Assembly (NCBI RefSeq): GCF_004917075.1
Contig: NZ_SSYB01000002.1
Coordinates: 1-64,000, forward strand
From: Geomonas edaphica
Lineage (GTDB): Bacteria > Desulfobacterota > Desulfuromonadia > Geobacterales > Geobacteraceae
Direction of reading: 5' to 3'
Length of the DNA: 64,000 nucleotides
Each line of letters starts with the position of its first letter. Positions within the stretch are counted from its first letter, which is position 1. The notes below the pieces were generated by a model. The model saw only the letters and a program-made list of their open reading frames with translations, had not been told where the DNA came from and ran no database searches. Positions 27,512-36,076 of this stretch are shown piece after piece. The position numbers and the translations under genes are program-made.

Positions 27512-29613
27512 TCAGGCGAGCGCCTCGCGCACCTTGGCGGCAAGCTCAGGTATGGAAAAAGGCTTCTGAACGAAGTGCACACCCTCGTCCAGCACGCCGT
27601 GGTGGGCGATCAGGTCCGCGGTGTAGCCGGAAATGAACAGGCATCTCAGCTCCGGGTTCCCGGCGAGCAGGAGCCCGGCGAGTTCTTGGCCGTTCATCTC
27701 GGGCATGATGACGTCGGTGATGAGAAGGCTGATCTTCCCCTGGTGGTTCCTGGCAAGCTCCATCGCTTCTTTGGGCGAGGTGGCAGGGAGCACTTGGTAC
27801 CCCTGCTTGGCGAGCATCATGGTGACGATGTTCAGGATGGCGCTCTCGTCCTCGACCAGCAGGACGGTCTCCTTGCCGCTGGGGGGGGCTGCTCCGGGAG
27901 GCTTCCCCCCTCATGCACCTGTTTATTCCTGTGGCGCGGCAGGTAGACGGAGACGGTGGTCCCTTGCCCGACCTCGCTGTCCACGTCGACCCATCCCCCG
28001 TTCTGCCTCGCCACGCCGTAAACGGTGGCAAGGCCCAGGCCGGTACCAGCACCCACCTCCTTGGTGGTGAAGAAGGGCTCGAAGGCATGGGCCAGGGTCT
28101 CAGGCGCCATGCCGCAGCCGGTGTCACGGATGCTTAGGCGAACGAAGTCGCCGGGAGAAACCCCTTCGCTGGCGCAACGCTCAGTGTCCACTGCGCTGTT
28201 GGCCGTCTCGATGACGATGCTTCCTATCTCTTTTATGCTGTCGCGCGCGTTGACGCAGAGGTTGGCCAATATCTGGTCCACCTGGGACGGGTCGATCAGC
28301 ACGCTCCAAAGCGCGGGGGCGGGTTTCCAGACCAGTTCGATACGCTCTCCGATAAGCCTTTGCAGCATGCTGAGCATGCTGCCGACCGTCTCGTTCAGGT
28401 CGAGCAGCTTCGGGGAAATTGTCTGCTTGCGGGCGAAGGCGAGCAACTGGCGGGTGAGGTTGGCCGAGCGTTCCGCCGCCTTCCTGATCTCTTCGAGTCC
28501 GGCCTGCAGCCGGTCCCCGGGGGGGAGGTCCATAAGCGCCAGGTTCGCGTGTCCTAGGATCACGCTCAGCATGTTGTTGAAGTCGTGTGCGACGCCCCCC
28601 GCCAGGCGTCCGACCGATTCGAGCTTCTGCGCCTGAAGCAGCTGGGCCTCCAGCCGATTCCTCTCCTCTTCAGCCTTTTTACGCTCGGTGACGTCCGTGG
28701 CCATCACCAGGAGGACCCGCTTCCCCTTGCTCACCCTGCCAAGCGGTGTGGTCTGGAAATCCCAGGTGCGTGCCGAGCCTTCCTTGGAGTTGAAGCTCCA
28801 CTCCCCGTTGTACGCAGTCTTCTCTATGGCGAAAAGCCCTCGCAGATACTCCATGGCGGTCGGGCTCTTTTCTCCGAAGGCCGCGGTGGCCCAATCCTTG
28901 AGGGTGGGGATCTCCGCCATGGTGTACCCGGAGAGCCTGGTCCACCCCGCGCTCAGCTGAAGCACCCTGCCATCCTCGTCGCAGATCATGATGGGGTAGG
29001 GGGAGCTGTCGACGGCCACCTGGAGGAGCGCCTGGGCTTCGGTGAGCTCTGCGGTCCGCTCCTCCACCCGCCGTTCCAGGACGAGCGCCTGTTGTTCGAT
29101 GACGCGGAAGGCGATGGCGTTTTTCAGTGCGAGGGCGATCGGGGGGGAGAGGAGGGCTATGATCTGGTTCACCTCCTCGATGCGGTGCAGCGCGTGCAGG
29201 TCGAAGAGGAGCAAAACCCCGATGATCTCGCCGGCCGCAACCAGGCGGTAGCGCATCATCGAGCGGATCCCGGCGCGGCGCAACGTGGCGGACAGCGGGT
29301 GCCGCTCGTCGAGCTGGTCCGGTGTGAGTGGCAGCCGCTCGGGAACCCTCTTGTAGCAGAAAAGCTCTAGCTCTTCCGGGGTGAACATGGCGCTGCGGCG
29401 CTGCGGGCTCACGTTCAAGAGCTCGTGCCCCGGTGAACGTGTCTCGTCGTGCAGCAGCACGATCACGGTCCGCGCCCCGGTCAGTTCGCGCAGGTGTTCT
29501 GTCAGCACCGCGCCAAGCTCGTGCGGAGACGACGAAACGAGCAGCTCCGAGATAACCTCGACCGCCATGAGCTGCGCCGCTGGAGATAATTCACCGCTCT
29601 TTTGATCCGTCAC
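27512..29613 (-). pseudogene. GAF/PAS hybrid histidine kinase with a poly-C frameshift
   Basis: The main frame (27832-29613, 593 residues) has an N-terminal GAF-like domain (about 15-190), a PAS domain (about 205-330), the H-box [13 protein letters not shown], and HATPase with N-box [10 protein letters not shown] and [13 protein letters not shown]. It then runs into a nonsense tail. A receiver domain (MMLAKQGYQVLP ... LLITDVIMPEMNG) continues in another frame at 27512-27820. The switch sits in a run of eight C on this strand (27881-27888); nine C would give PPPSGKETVLLVEDE and join the parts. The GTG start overlaps the stop of the DUF1638 gene (GTGA). The kinase may sense a signal for the corrinoid methyltransferase genes upstream. 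Confidence 0.8.
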
Positions 29614-30200
29614 GTCTCATCCCCTTCGCGTGCTTCAGCCTCCAAAAGCCCGGCCAGAGCCGTTTCGAGCCGCACCCTCTCCACACGCCAGGGAAGACCG
29701 CTGTAGGCGGAGAAAGCCTCCATCTGCACTTCGGGAACCGGCACGATTCCTGTGTCGAGATAGACCAGCACGGAACGGTGCTCCCCCAGCAGCTCGCGCG
29801 CCGTGGCGGGGTCGGGTCCCAGGGCGTCCGTCATGACCTCCTCCCAGCGCTCCGCCCATTCCGGCAGCACCAGGAAGGCCTCCTCGCGCATCAGCTCGCG
29901 ATAACGCTTCCTGCCGAGGAGCAACTGGGCGCAGTTGATCGCGTCCACCCGCCCCGCCCCGGACTCGCGGGCGAGATCGAGCATCCCCGCGCAGCAGTCG
30001 CCGTAAACGAGCACGATGCGGTCTCCCTCTTCGCGGCGGCGCCGCAGCTCCTCGCTGAGCGTTGATTCGAGAAGTGGAGGGTTCATGTGCAGTAGGGAGT
30101 CGAGGAAGGTCAGTTTCCCGTCGATCCCGCCGTCATGGCGCAGCCGCGTAAGCTCCTCGCGCAGGACGCCGCAGGCCAGCCAAACGGTTTCCCTTGTCAT
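29610..30200 (-). CDS. DUF1638-family protein of a corrinoid methyltransferase cluster
   Basis: The 196-residue protein resembles the DUF1638 family, which is often encoded beside corrinoid proteins and methyltransferases. Characteristic parts are ACGVLREEL at the N-terminus, VLVYGDCCAGM with two cysteines near residue 70, and YLDTGIVP. The Cys pair and Asp/Glu residues could bind a metal. It lies between the methyltransferase gene (4-base overlap at the start) and the frameshifted kinase (4-base overlap at the end), so all are one transcription unit. No enzymatic function is established for the family. Confidence 0.8.
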   Translation of the reverse strand: MTRETVWLACGVLREELTRLRHDGGIDGKLTFLDSLLHMNPPLLESTLSEELRRRREEGDRIVLVYGDCCAGMLDLARESGAGRVDAINCAQLLLGRKRYRELMREEAFLVLPEWAERWEEVMTDALGPDPATARELLGEHRSVLVYLDTGIVPVPEVQMEAFSAYSGLPWRVERVRLETALAGLLEAEAREGDET

Positions 30201-31231
30201 GCCACCTCTCCGTGGCCTGCGCGGTGGAGGGAGACGCTCTCCTTGAACGCCTTCAGGTTCGCCGCTGGAGTCTCCTGCGGGAGGTCGCCGCCGGAGTTGG
30301 ACAGCACGAAGTGGCCGGCCGGAGCCGCGACCGACAGGCAGTCGAGGGCGAGGCGGCCGATCTTTGCGGAGCCGGCGGAGGCGAAGGCCAGGTTGTCGAG
30401 GTTGCCGATCAGGTTGAATCCCGGTGGGGTGAGCCGGCGCGACTCGGCGATGTCGTCCCTGGAGCCGACGATGGCACCGACCACCCCGGGAAGCCCCGGG
30501 AGGAGGTCGAGCACGTGGTTCATGCGTCCCCCGGTACTGCTGATCACCTTGGGGCCGTTTATCGCGCGGAGCACGTCGGTCAGGTGGGGCAGGATCGCTT
30601 CGGCGAAGAGTTCGCGCGGCGCGATCTCGGCAGAGGCCATCCCTTCGGTGAAGACGAGGCAGTCGGCACCCGCCTCGAGAAGGGCGTCGGCGAAGGCGAT
30701 GAGAAAGTGAGCGCTGTGTGCGAGGAGTCGTGCCGCCTGGTCCGGCTCGAAAAGGACCGTCTCCAGCCAGCTCTCAAGCCCGATCAAGAGCGCGGGGAAA
30801 ACTCCGGGGCCGGGAAGTACCGCGATCACCGGTACCTCCTCCTTGTAGCACCGGGCAAGCCCCCTGGTCGCCTCAAGTGCTACGGGCAGACGCCCGGTCG
30901 AGGAGAGGGACGGCAGCGGCATGGCGAGCGCCTCGGCGACGCTACCTGCGGGGGGACGCCTGACGTTCGGGGTCTGCAGTCGTCCCCATACGGTTTCTCC
31001 GCCGAAGGCCTCGGAGATGGCGCTGAAGTCGAAGGGGGCAAGCACGAGGTCAAAGCCGTAGCTCTCCTGCACGGCCTTTTGGCCGGCAAGGTAGGCGGCG
31101 GGGTCGCTGTAGAGGGTGCGCAGGTCGCAGCCGGTGAGTGCGGCTCCGTAGGCACCCAGCACCGCGAAGACAGGCGGCCGGTCCACTGGGAGTCCGCCGA
31201 GGGTGTTCATGACGCGACGGTAGGAGTTCAT
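30197..31231 (-). CDS. Uroporphyrinogen-decarboxylase-like methyltransferase (MtaA/MtbA type)
   Basis: The 344-residue protein is of the URO-D/MtaA superfamily: an N-terminal NTLGGLPVDRPPVFAVLGAYGA, a central FTEGMASAEIAPREL and the C-terminal SNSGGDLPQETPAANL. MtaA-like enzymes move methyl groups from a methyl-corrinoid protein to a thiol or other acceptor, binding zinc through His/Cys. The typical H-x-C pair at the zinc site is not evident here, so the acceptor may differ. The ATG at 31231 overlaps the corrinoid-protein stop (ATGA) and has GGGAGC upstream. The frame extends further upstream without homology. Confidence 0.82.
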   Translation of the reverse strand: MNSYRRVMNTLGGLPVDRPPVFAVLGAYGAALTGCDLRTLYSDPAAYLAGQKAVQESYGFDLVLAPFDFSAISEAFGGETVWGRLQTPNVRRPPAGSVAEALAMPLPSLSSTGRLPVALEATRGLARCYKEEVPVIAVLPGPGVFPALLIGLESWLETVLFEPDQAARLLAHSAHFLIAFADALLEAGADCLVFTEGMASAEIAPRELFAEAILPHLTDVLRAINGPKVISSTGGRMNHVLDLLPGLPGVVGAIVGSRDDIAESRRLTPPGFNLIGNLDNLAFASAGSAKIGRLALDCLSVAAPAGHFVLSNSGGDLPQETPAANLKAFKESVSLHRAGHGEVA

Positions 31232-31920
31232 GATGAAAGCTCCCGCGCCAGGGCCTGCTCCTGAAGGGCAGTGAAGAGCTGGTCCGCGCCGATCGCGTTT
31301 CTCGTGGTGCCGTCGCCCCCCACCTCGGTCACCAGCTCGGGGCGCCAGTTGAAGACCGCGCCGCCAACTGCGAGCTTGATGTGGTCCCTTTCCCCCTCTC
31401 GATCGATCAGTTCGCGCAATTTTTTGATGTTGATGGCGGTGGTCTGCATCATCGCCGAGACGCCGATGACGCGGGCCCCGACTTCGAGCGCCTTTTCCAG
31501 GAACTGCTCGGCGGGGACGTCGTTGCCCAGATCTACGACCTGCCATCCCGCCGCGCCGAGGAAGAGCCCCACCGTCCGCCGTCCCAGGCTGTGGAAGTCG
31601 TCCTCGATGTTGCCGATCACGGCCACCCCCTTGCGACAATCGGGATCCTCCCGGTCGGGGAGGCAGCGCAAAAGGGCGTCCTCGGCGATCTTCGAGGCGA
31701 TGAAGTTCTGGGCAAGCGAAATGGATTCGCCCTCCCACCGCGTTCCGAGTTCCACAATGGCAGGGTCCAGGATGTGCGTGATGACCTCGGCAGGGGGGAT
31801 GCCGCCTGCGAGCGCGCTCTCGACGACCTCGGCAGCGCGGGCACGGTTCGCGTTGATCATCGCGTCCAGCAGTTGCCGATACAATCCCTCGCAATCACAT
31901 CCAGCACCACTTGATGACAT
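31228..31920 (-). CDS. Corrinoid (B12-binding) methyl-carrier protein
   Basis: The 230-residue protein has an N-terminal helical cap domain (about 10-95, B12-binding type 2) and a Rossmann B12-binding domain with DDFHSLG, the D-x-H-x-x-G motif whose His ligates cobalt from below, near residue 107. It is typical of MtbC/MttC-like carriers. With the downstream UROD-type methyltransferase it forms a methyl transfer pair. No substrate-specific methyltransferase (MtaB/MttB-type) is encoded nearby, so the methyl donor is unknown. It is the first gene of the unit ending at 27512. Confidence 0.88.
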   Translation of the reverse strand: MSSSGAGCDCEGLYRQLLDAMINANRARAAEVVESALAGGIPPAEVITHILDPAIVELGTRWEGESISLAQNFIASKIAEDALLRCLPDREDPDCRKGVAVIGNIEDDFHSLGRRTVGLFLGAAGWQVVDLGNDVPAEQFLEKALEVGARVIGVSAMMQTTAINIKKLRELIDREGERDHIKLAVGGAVFNWRPELVTEVGGDGTTRNAIGADQLFTALQEQALARELSS

Positions 31921-32219
31921 CGCCGTATAGCCTCCCGGTCCGATTGATGGATAACTGCATCCTTGTTTGTACTAGGAATAGTCAATTAAGTGAGTATGGT
32001 TGAAAGTCTGATTTTCTGGAGCAGTATATATGAGGTTTGTTCACAGTCAATTACGATTTAACTGAGGAAAGGATGTGGGTACAAGGAGGGCGATGACAGT
32101 AAGATCGTGGGGCGTATAGTAAAAAACTTGTTCAGGTCGTTTCTTCAGACAATGGGAGTGGGAAAAGGCTGCGCCTTTCCGCGAGCGGACCCGGCGCAGC
32201 CTTTTTGTGACATGCTTAG
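31921..32219. other. Intergenic region between corrinoid operon and yceI
   Basis: These 299 bases are AT-richer near 31960-32060 and hold the promoter region of the corrinoid operon (minus strand) plus the terminator behind yceI at 32163-32206. I see no gene. Confidence 0.5.
32163..32206 (-). terminator. Terminator behind the yceI-like gene
   Basis: AAAAGGCTGCGCC and GGCGCAGCCTTTTT form a strong hairpin with T-runs on both strands. It lies 14 bases past the YceI stop and is the obvious terminator for it. Confidence 0.8.
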
Positions 32220-32813
32220 TTACTTTGCTTTTATCATCTCGATCTCGAGGTTGATGTCGACCTCTTCGCCTACCGCCACGCCGCCGGTCTCGAGGGCCGC
32301 GTTGTAGACCAGGCCGAAGTCCTTGCGGTTGATCTTGGTGCTTGCCACGACGCCGCTTCTCATGTTGCCCCACGGGTCCTTGCTCTCCTTCGCCGGCCCT
32401 TCGACGTTCAGCACCACCTGCTTGGTCACCCCGTGCAGCGTCAGGTCGCCGGTCACCCTGAGCTTTCCTTTGCCGGCTTTCGCGACACTCTTGGATACGA
32501 AGGTCATGGTCGGGTACTTGGCGACGTCGAAGAAATCCGCACTCCTTAAGTGCTCGTCACGCTTGGCGACGTTGGTGTTCACCGAGGCGGTCTCGATGGT
32601 GACGGCGACCTTGGACTTGGTGATGTCCTTGTCGTTGATCTCGACGGTCCCTTTTTGCTTTTCGAAGCTCCCCTTCACGTTGGATACCATCAGGTGACGG
32701 ACCTTGAAGCCGACGTTAGAGTGGTCCGGGTCGATGTTCCAAGTGGATGCGGAGGCAAGGGCTGGAAGGGCAAAAGCTGCTACTGCGGCGATGGTTGCGA
32801 TCGTTCTTTTCAT
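32220..32813 (-). CDS. YceI-family periplasmic lipid-binding-like protein
   Basis: The 197-residue protein has a signal peptide (MKRTIATIAAVAAFALPALASA, cleavage near residue 22) and a YceI lipocalin-like barrel: WNIDPDHSNVGFKVRHLMVS, an FDVAKYPTMTF strand and LTLHGVTKQV. The family binds isoprenoid-type lipids in the periplasm. Downstream of a MarR regulator gene and on the same strand with a 102-base gap, it is probably controlled by it. Length is normal for the family (about 190). Confidence 0.92.
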   Translation of the reverse strand: MKRTIATIAAVAAFALPALASASTWNIDPDHSNVGFKVRHLMVSNVKGSFEKQKGTVEINDKDITKSKVAVTIETASVNTNVAKRDEHLRSADFFDVAKYPTMTFVSKSVAKAGKGKLRVTGDLTLHGVTKQVVLNVEGPAKESKDPWGNMRSGVVASTKINRKDFGLVYNAALETGGVAVGEEVDINLEIEMIKAK

Positions 32814-32915
32814 GGCGTTTCTCCTTTTTCCCTTTGCGAGTTCTCTTTTCGTTTGAGTTGTTGTCTTTTGATGTTAAATTATTATCCTAAAAAAAAGCCG
32901 TTCTCGTTCTTCCCG

Positions 32916-33353
32916 TCATCCCTCCCGTAATCCGAGTTTTTTGCAGATCCTGCCCAGGGTTTGTTGTTCTTCATCGGTCAGCACCCCCATCTCGGCAACG
33001 ATGGCCGCCTCGACTTCGGCGAAGGTGGCCTCGATCAGCGTGCGTCCCTTCTGGGTAAGGATGACGGTGCAGAAGCGGCGGTCTTCCAGGGAACGCTCGC
33101 GCAGGACGAGCCCCTGTTTTTCCAGGTTGTCGATGACGAGGGTGATGTTGCCGGTGCTTTTCAGTATCTTCGACGCGACGTCGCGCTGGCACAGGGGACC
33201 CTTGTGCAGGAGGGCCTCGAGCACGCCGAACTGGCTTATGGTGAGACCCGCCTCGGACATCTTGCGTCCCACCCTTCCGGTCACGGATTCGGCGCCACGC
33301 ATGAGCTTCGTGTAGGTGTTCAGCGCGAGTTTGGAAGTGCCGTCCTTTTTCAT
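32916..33353 (-). CDS. MarR-family transcriptional regulator
   Basis: The 145-residue protein has a winged helix typical of MarR: FGVLEALLHKGPLCQRDVASKIL as the HTH and GLVLRERSLEDRRFCTVILTQKG as the wing. It likely dimerises and represses or activates genes in response to small molecules. It lies upstream of yceI on the same strand, and a candidate promoter is visible at 33395-33423. MarR-YceI pairs are common in bacteria. Confidence 0.9.
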   Translation of the reverse strand: MKKDGTSKLALNTYTKLMRGAESVTGRVGRKMSEAGLTISQFGVLEALLHKGPLCQRDVASKILKSTGNITLVIDNLEKQGLVLRERSLEDRRFCTVILTQKGRTLIEATFAEVEAAIVAEMGVLTDEEQQTLGRICKKLGLREG

Positions 33354-33394
33354 GATCTCTCTCCGTTTGCTCTCAACATCTTGTCGACGATCTA

Positions 33395-33423
33395 AAGCTA
33401 CAACTGAAACGATTAAATGTCAA
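33395..33423 (-). promoter_or_regulatory. Candidate sigma-70 promoter of the marR-yceI genes
   Basis: On the minus strand TTGACA (33418-33423) is followed after 17 bases by TAGCTT (33395-33400), a good -35 and a fair -10. It is 42 bases upstream of the MarR start. Confidence 0.45.
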
Positions 33424-33560
33424 ACTATAATTTTTACGGGTTTGCAAAAAAAACGGTAAGTCATCGTTCGGCAAGGGTAACCGGCGTGGCGATACTTGCC
33501 AACGCCGGCTTTTAATGGAAGAATAGCGCGGGTGTCCCAATGAAAAAGGAAGGCAGAAGC

Positions 33561-33698
33561 GTTAACGCAAAGGCGCCAAGGCGCAAAGGCGCAAAGAGAA
33601 GCCCCTAAGTTGCCTGGCAAGCCGGGTCGGTTTCATGGCTCTTCGCTTTGAGCTCCTTTAACCTTTGCGTCTTTGCGGCTTCGCGTCTTTGCGTTAAG
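33561..33698. repeat. Imperfect inverted repeat rich in GGCGCAAAG units
   Basis: The left arm (33561-33598) reads gttaacgcaaaggcgcc and then repeated aaggcgcaaag units. The right arm (about 33663-33698) is its imperfect complement, ctttgcgtctttgcgg then cttcgcgtctttgcgttaa. The arms could fold into a long hairpin. Similar tandem CGCAAAG repeats occur between genes in many proteobacteria and are often mis-called as coding. It lies just upstream of the nfeD-like gene. Confidence 0.65.
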
Positions 33699-33752
33699 AG
33701 GTTTCCGCCTGTTATTGCGGTACCGGCCGAGGCTTCTACGGGAGGTGCACAG

Positions 33753-35033
33753 ATGAAACGGTTTTTATTGGTCATGTTGATGCTTGCCCTGCCGCTCAGC
33801 CTCACGGCGCAGGAGCCGCAGGTCGGGCTCATCTCGCTGCGCGGGGCGATAAACCCGGTGACCGCGGCCTTCTTGAAGGACAACCTGTCCCGCGCCGGGG
33901 GGCGAGGGGAACGGCTCATCCTCGTGGAGCTGGACACCCCGGGAGGGCTCGACCTCGCCATGCGCGAGGCGGTGCAGGCGATCTTCGCCGCGCCAGTCCC
34001 CGTGGTGGTCTACGTCACCCCGTCCGGGGCGCGCGCAGCCTCCGCCGGGGCGGTCATCGGCCTTGCCGCGGACGTCCTCGCCATGGCGCCCGGCACCAAC
34101 ATCGGCGCGGCACACCCGGTGTCACTTTCGGGCAAACCCGATCCGGTGATGGAAGCGAAGATCGTGAACGATGCCGAGGCCTACGTGGAGGGGATCGCCG
34201 GGAAGCGGGGGAGAAACGTCCAGCTCGCCGGGAAGATGGTGCGGGAGAGCATATCGCTCACGGCCGAGGCGGCGGTGAGGGAAAAGGTGATCGATCTGGT
34301 CGCGCCAAGCAGGGAAGAGCTCTTAACCCAGTTGGAGGGGCGCACCCTTTTGCGCGGCGGGAAGCAGACCGTGCTGCATCTATCCGGCGCCCGCGTGGTG
34401 CGCCACGAGATGGGGACGCGGGACCGCATCCTCGACGCCATCAGTAACCCCGACGTAGCCTACATGCTGATGCTTCTGGGGATGCTGGGGCTTTTCTTCG
34501 AACTCTCCAACCCTGGCGTCATCCTCCCCGGGGTGATCGGTGGGATTTCGCTCCTGCTCTCCTTTTTCGCGCTGCAGACCCTCCCGGTGAACTACGCCGG
34601 AGTCGCGCTGATCCTGCTCGGCATCGTCCTCTTCATAGCCGAGATCAAGGTGGTCTCCCACGGCATGCTGGCGGTTGGCGGGGTGGTTGCCTTGGTCATG
34701 GGATCTCTGATACTCTTCCCGTCTCCCGAGCCGTACCTGCGGCTCTCCTGGGAGGTGATCGCGCTTACCGTCGGCATCACCGCGCTTTTTTTCACCGTGG
34801 TGATCGTCAAGGTGATCCAGGCGCACCGGGAGCCTCCCATTACCGGTGTCGAGGGGATGATCGGCGCCGCGGCAGTGGCCGAGACAGATCTCGACCCGGA
34901 CGGAAAAGTCGTGGTGCATGGGGAATACTGGAACGCGACCTGCCCCGAGTCGGTGCTGCGGGGTGAAAAGGTACGCGTGGTCGGGGTAAAGGGCCTGTTG
35001 GTCACCGTGGCAAAGGAGGAGCAAAAGCGTTGA
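33753..35033 (+). CDS. NfeD-family membrane-bound ClpP-class serine protease
   Basis: The 426-residue protein has a signal peptide (MKRFLLVMLMLALPLSLTAQ), a ClpP/crotonase-like protease domain with LDTPGGL and the Ser in GARAASAGA (near residue 96), about four TM helices (residues 235-360) and a soluble OB-fold NfeD C-domain (about 370-425). The family includes PH1510, which cleaves stomatin homologues. No slipin gene is adjacent. The ATG at 33753 follows GGGAGGTG; the open frame upstream lies in repeat DNA and is not part of the protein. Confidence 0.9.
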   Translation: MKRFLLVMLMLALPLSLTAQEPQVGLISLRGAINPVTAAFLKDNLSRAGGRGERLILVELDTPGGLDLAMREAVQAIFAAPVPVVVYVTPSGARAASAGAVIGLAADVLAMAPGTNIGAAHPVSLSGKPDPVMEAKIVNDAEAYVEGIAGKRGRNVQLAGKMVRESISLTAEAAVREKVIDLVAPSREELLTQLEGRTLLRGGKQTVLHLSGARVVRHEMGTRDRILDAISNPDVAYMLMLLGMLGLFFELSNPGVILPGVIGGISLLLSFFALQTLPVNYAGVALILLGIVLFIAEIKVVSHGMLAVGGVVALVMGSLILFPSPEPYLRLSWEVIALTVGITALFFTVVIVKVIQAHREPPITGVEGMIGAAAVAETDLDPDGKVVVHGEYWNATCPESVLRGEKVRVVGVKGLLVTVAKEEQKR

Positions 35034-35051
35034 GACGGAAGGAGAGGGGCC

Positions 35052-35351
35052 ATGGCGGGCGGTAGCAGGCGGCAATCCGGGGATGTAAGGCTCGGCGACA
35101 CACTTTTAGGGCTTCCCTGCCTGCAGCGGCAGCGTGCGAACTTGACCGGCGGGTTGCGGGAGACGGGGGAAATGCAGCACGGCGAGACCTGTCCGGTGTG
35201 CGGCATGGAGACGGACGAGCTCGTCTTGAAGGAAGAGATGCTGGAAAATATGGGCGTCGTGGGGCGCGTGCAGGAGAGGTTTCCGGGGTGGCAGCCCGAG
35301 GACGGCCTTTGCCGGCCGTGCCTCGGGCTGTTCGGTGAGACGGGAAGCTAG
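35052..35351 (+). CDS. Small putative zinc-ribbon protein
   Basis: The 99-residue protein has two Cys pairs, CPVC (residues 47-50) and CRPC (about 90-93), which could bind one zinc, and is otherwise charged. The ATG at 35052 has GGAGAGGGG upstream and lies 18 bases after the NfeD stop, so it is probably co-transcribed. I recognise no family. A convergent gene overlaps its last bases (35348-35351). Confidence 0.7.
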   Translation: MAGGSRRQSGDVRLGDTLLGLPCLQRQRANLTGGLRETGEMQHGETCPVCGMETDELVLKEEMLENMGVVGRVQERFPGWQPEDGLCRPCLGLFGETGS

Positions 35352-35842
35352 AAGTGCTTCGGCACCGGGAGGCAACCCTCATCGCTGAGCGCGTTCAGGT
35401 AGGACGTGCGCAGCTGGACGAAGGCCTGGGTGAGCCGGTCGATGAGGGCCGTGTTGCTGCAGCCGACCAGTTCCAGGAGCCCGTTTTGTTTGTTAGCGAC
35501 GAGTCGCTCGATGTGCGCCGCCCTGCGGTTGATGTCCACGTGGGTGTGCCCCTGGGCGTGGCTTACCAGGCTCAGCATGGCGTCGGTCACGAAGACATCG
35601 ATCGAGTAGATCGCCACCACCTGCGGGTGCTCTTTAAGCTGGAACACCACACGGATGTCAGGGTGGGGGAATTCGATGCCGGGGAGCTGGTCCGGTCCCA
35701 CGTAATGGGAGGCCGCCACCGGCAGCACTTCGATGTAGCAGTTAAGCAGTGTTGAGTCGATGTCGATGGGTGTCTGTACCGGCAGTTTGAGTGCTGCCCG
35801 TGAAAACTGTTCGCCGTGTTCGAGGTATAGTGAGAGCCGCAT
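35348..35842 (-). CDS. Hypothetical protein, cytoplasmic
   Basis: The 164-residue protein (start ATG at 35842 with AGGTGA upstream) has alternating strands in the first 100 residues (LSLYLEHGEQFSRA, VVFQLKEHPQVVAIYSIDVFV) and a helical end. It has no signal peptide or membrane helix. A longer frame to 35899 has no ribosome-binding site. I do not recognise a family. It overlaps the small zinc-ribbon gene tail to tail by four bases. Confidence 0.65.
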   Translation of the reverse strand: MRLSLYLEHGEQFSRAALKLPVQTPIDIDSTLLNCYIEVLPVAASHYVGPDQLPGIEFPHPDIRVVFQLKEHPQVVAIYSIDVFVTDAMLSLVSHAQGHTHVDINRRAAHIERLVANKQNGLLELVGCSNTALIDRLTQAFVQLRTSYLNALSDEGCLPVPKHF

Positions 35843-36076
35843 ATGGTCACCTGTAAGTAGGAAGTTCAACGAACCACATGCTAAAAATAATACCGACACT
35901 CCGCAAAAAGCAAGTGACCGCCCGTAATTATCCTGTTTCTTCCGAAGGCTTTTGGTGCCTGTGTTTCAGGCGAAGTCGATTGACAGCGCCGCCTGGTCTA
36001 TGTCATTAATTTCCCATTGTCTGCTCCGGTAATCCCCAGTAAAGGTACCCTCTCCTTGCCCTTTTTTACCTTCCAT

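Noticed and set aside
33648-33752. Upstream extension of the NfeD frame
   Set aside because: It lies in the CGCAAAG inverted repeat and adds a second hydrophobic piece before a proper signal peptide with a good ribosome-binding site.
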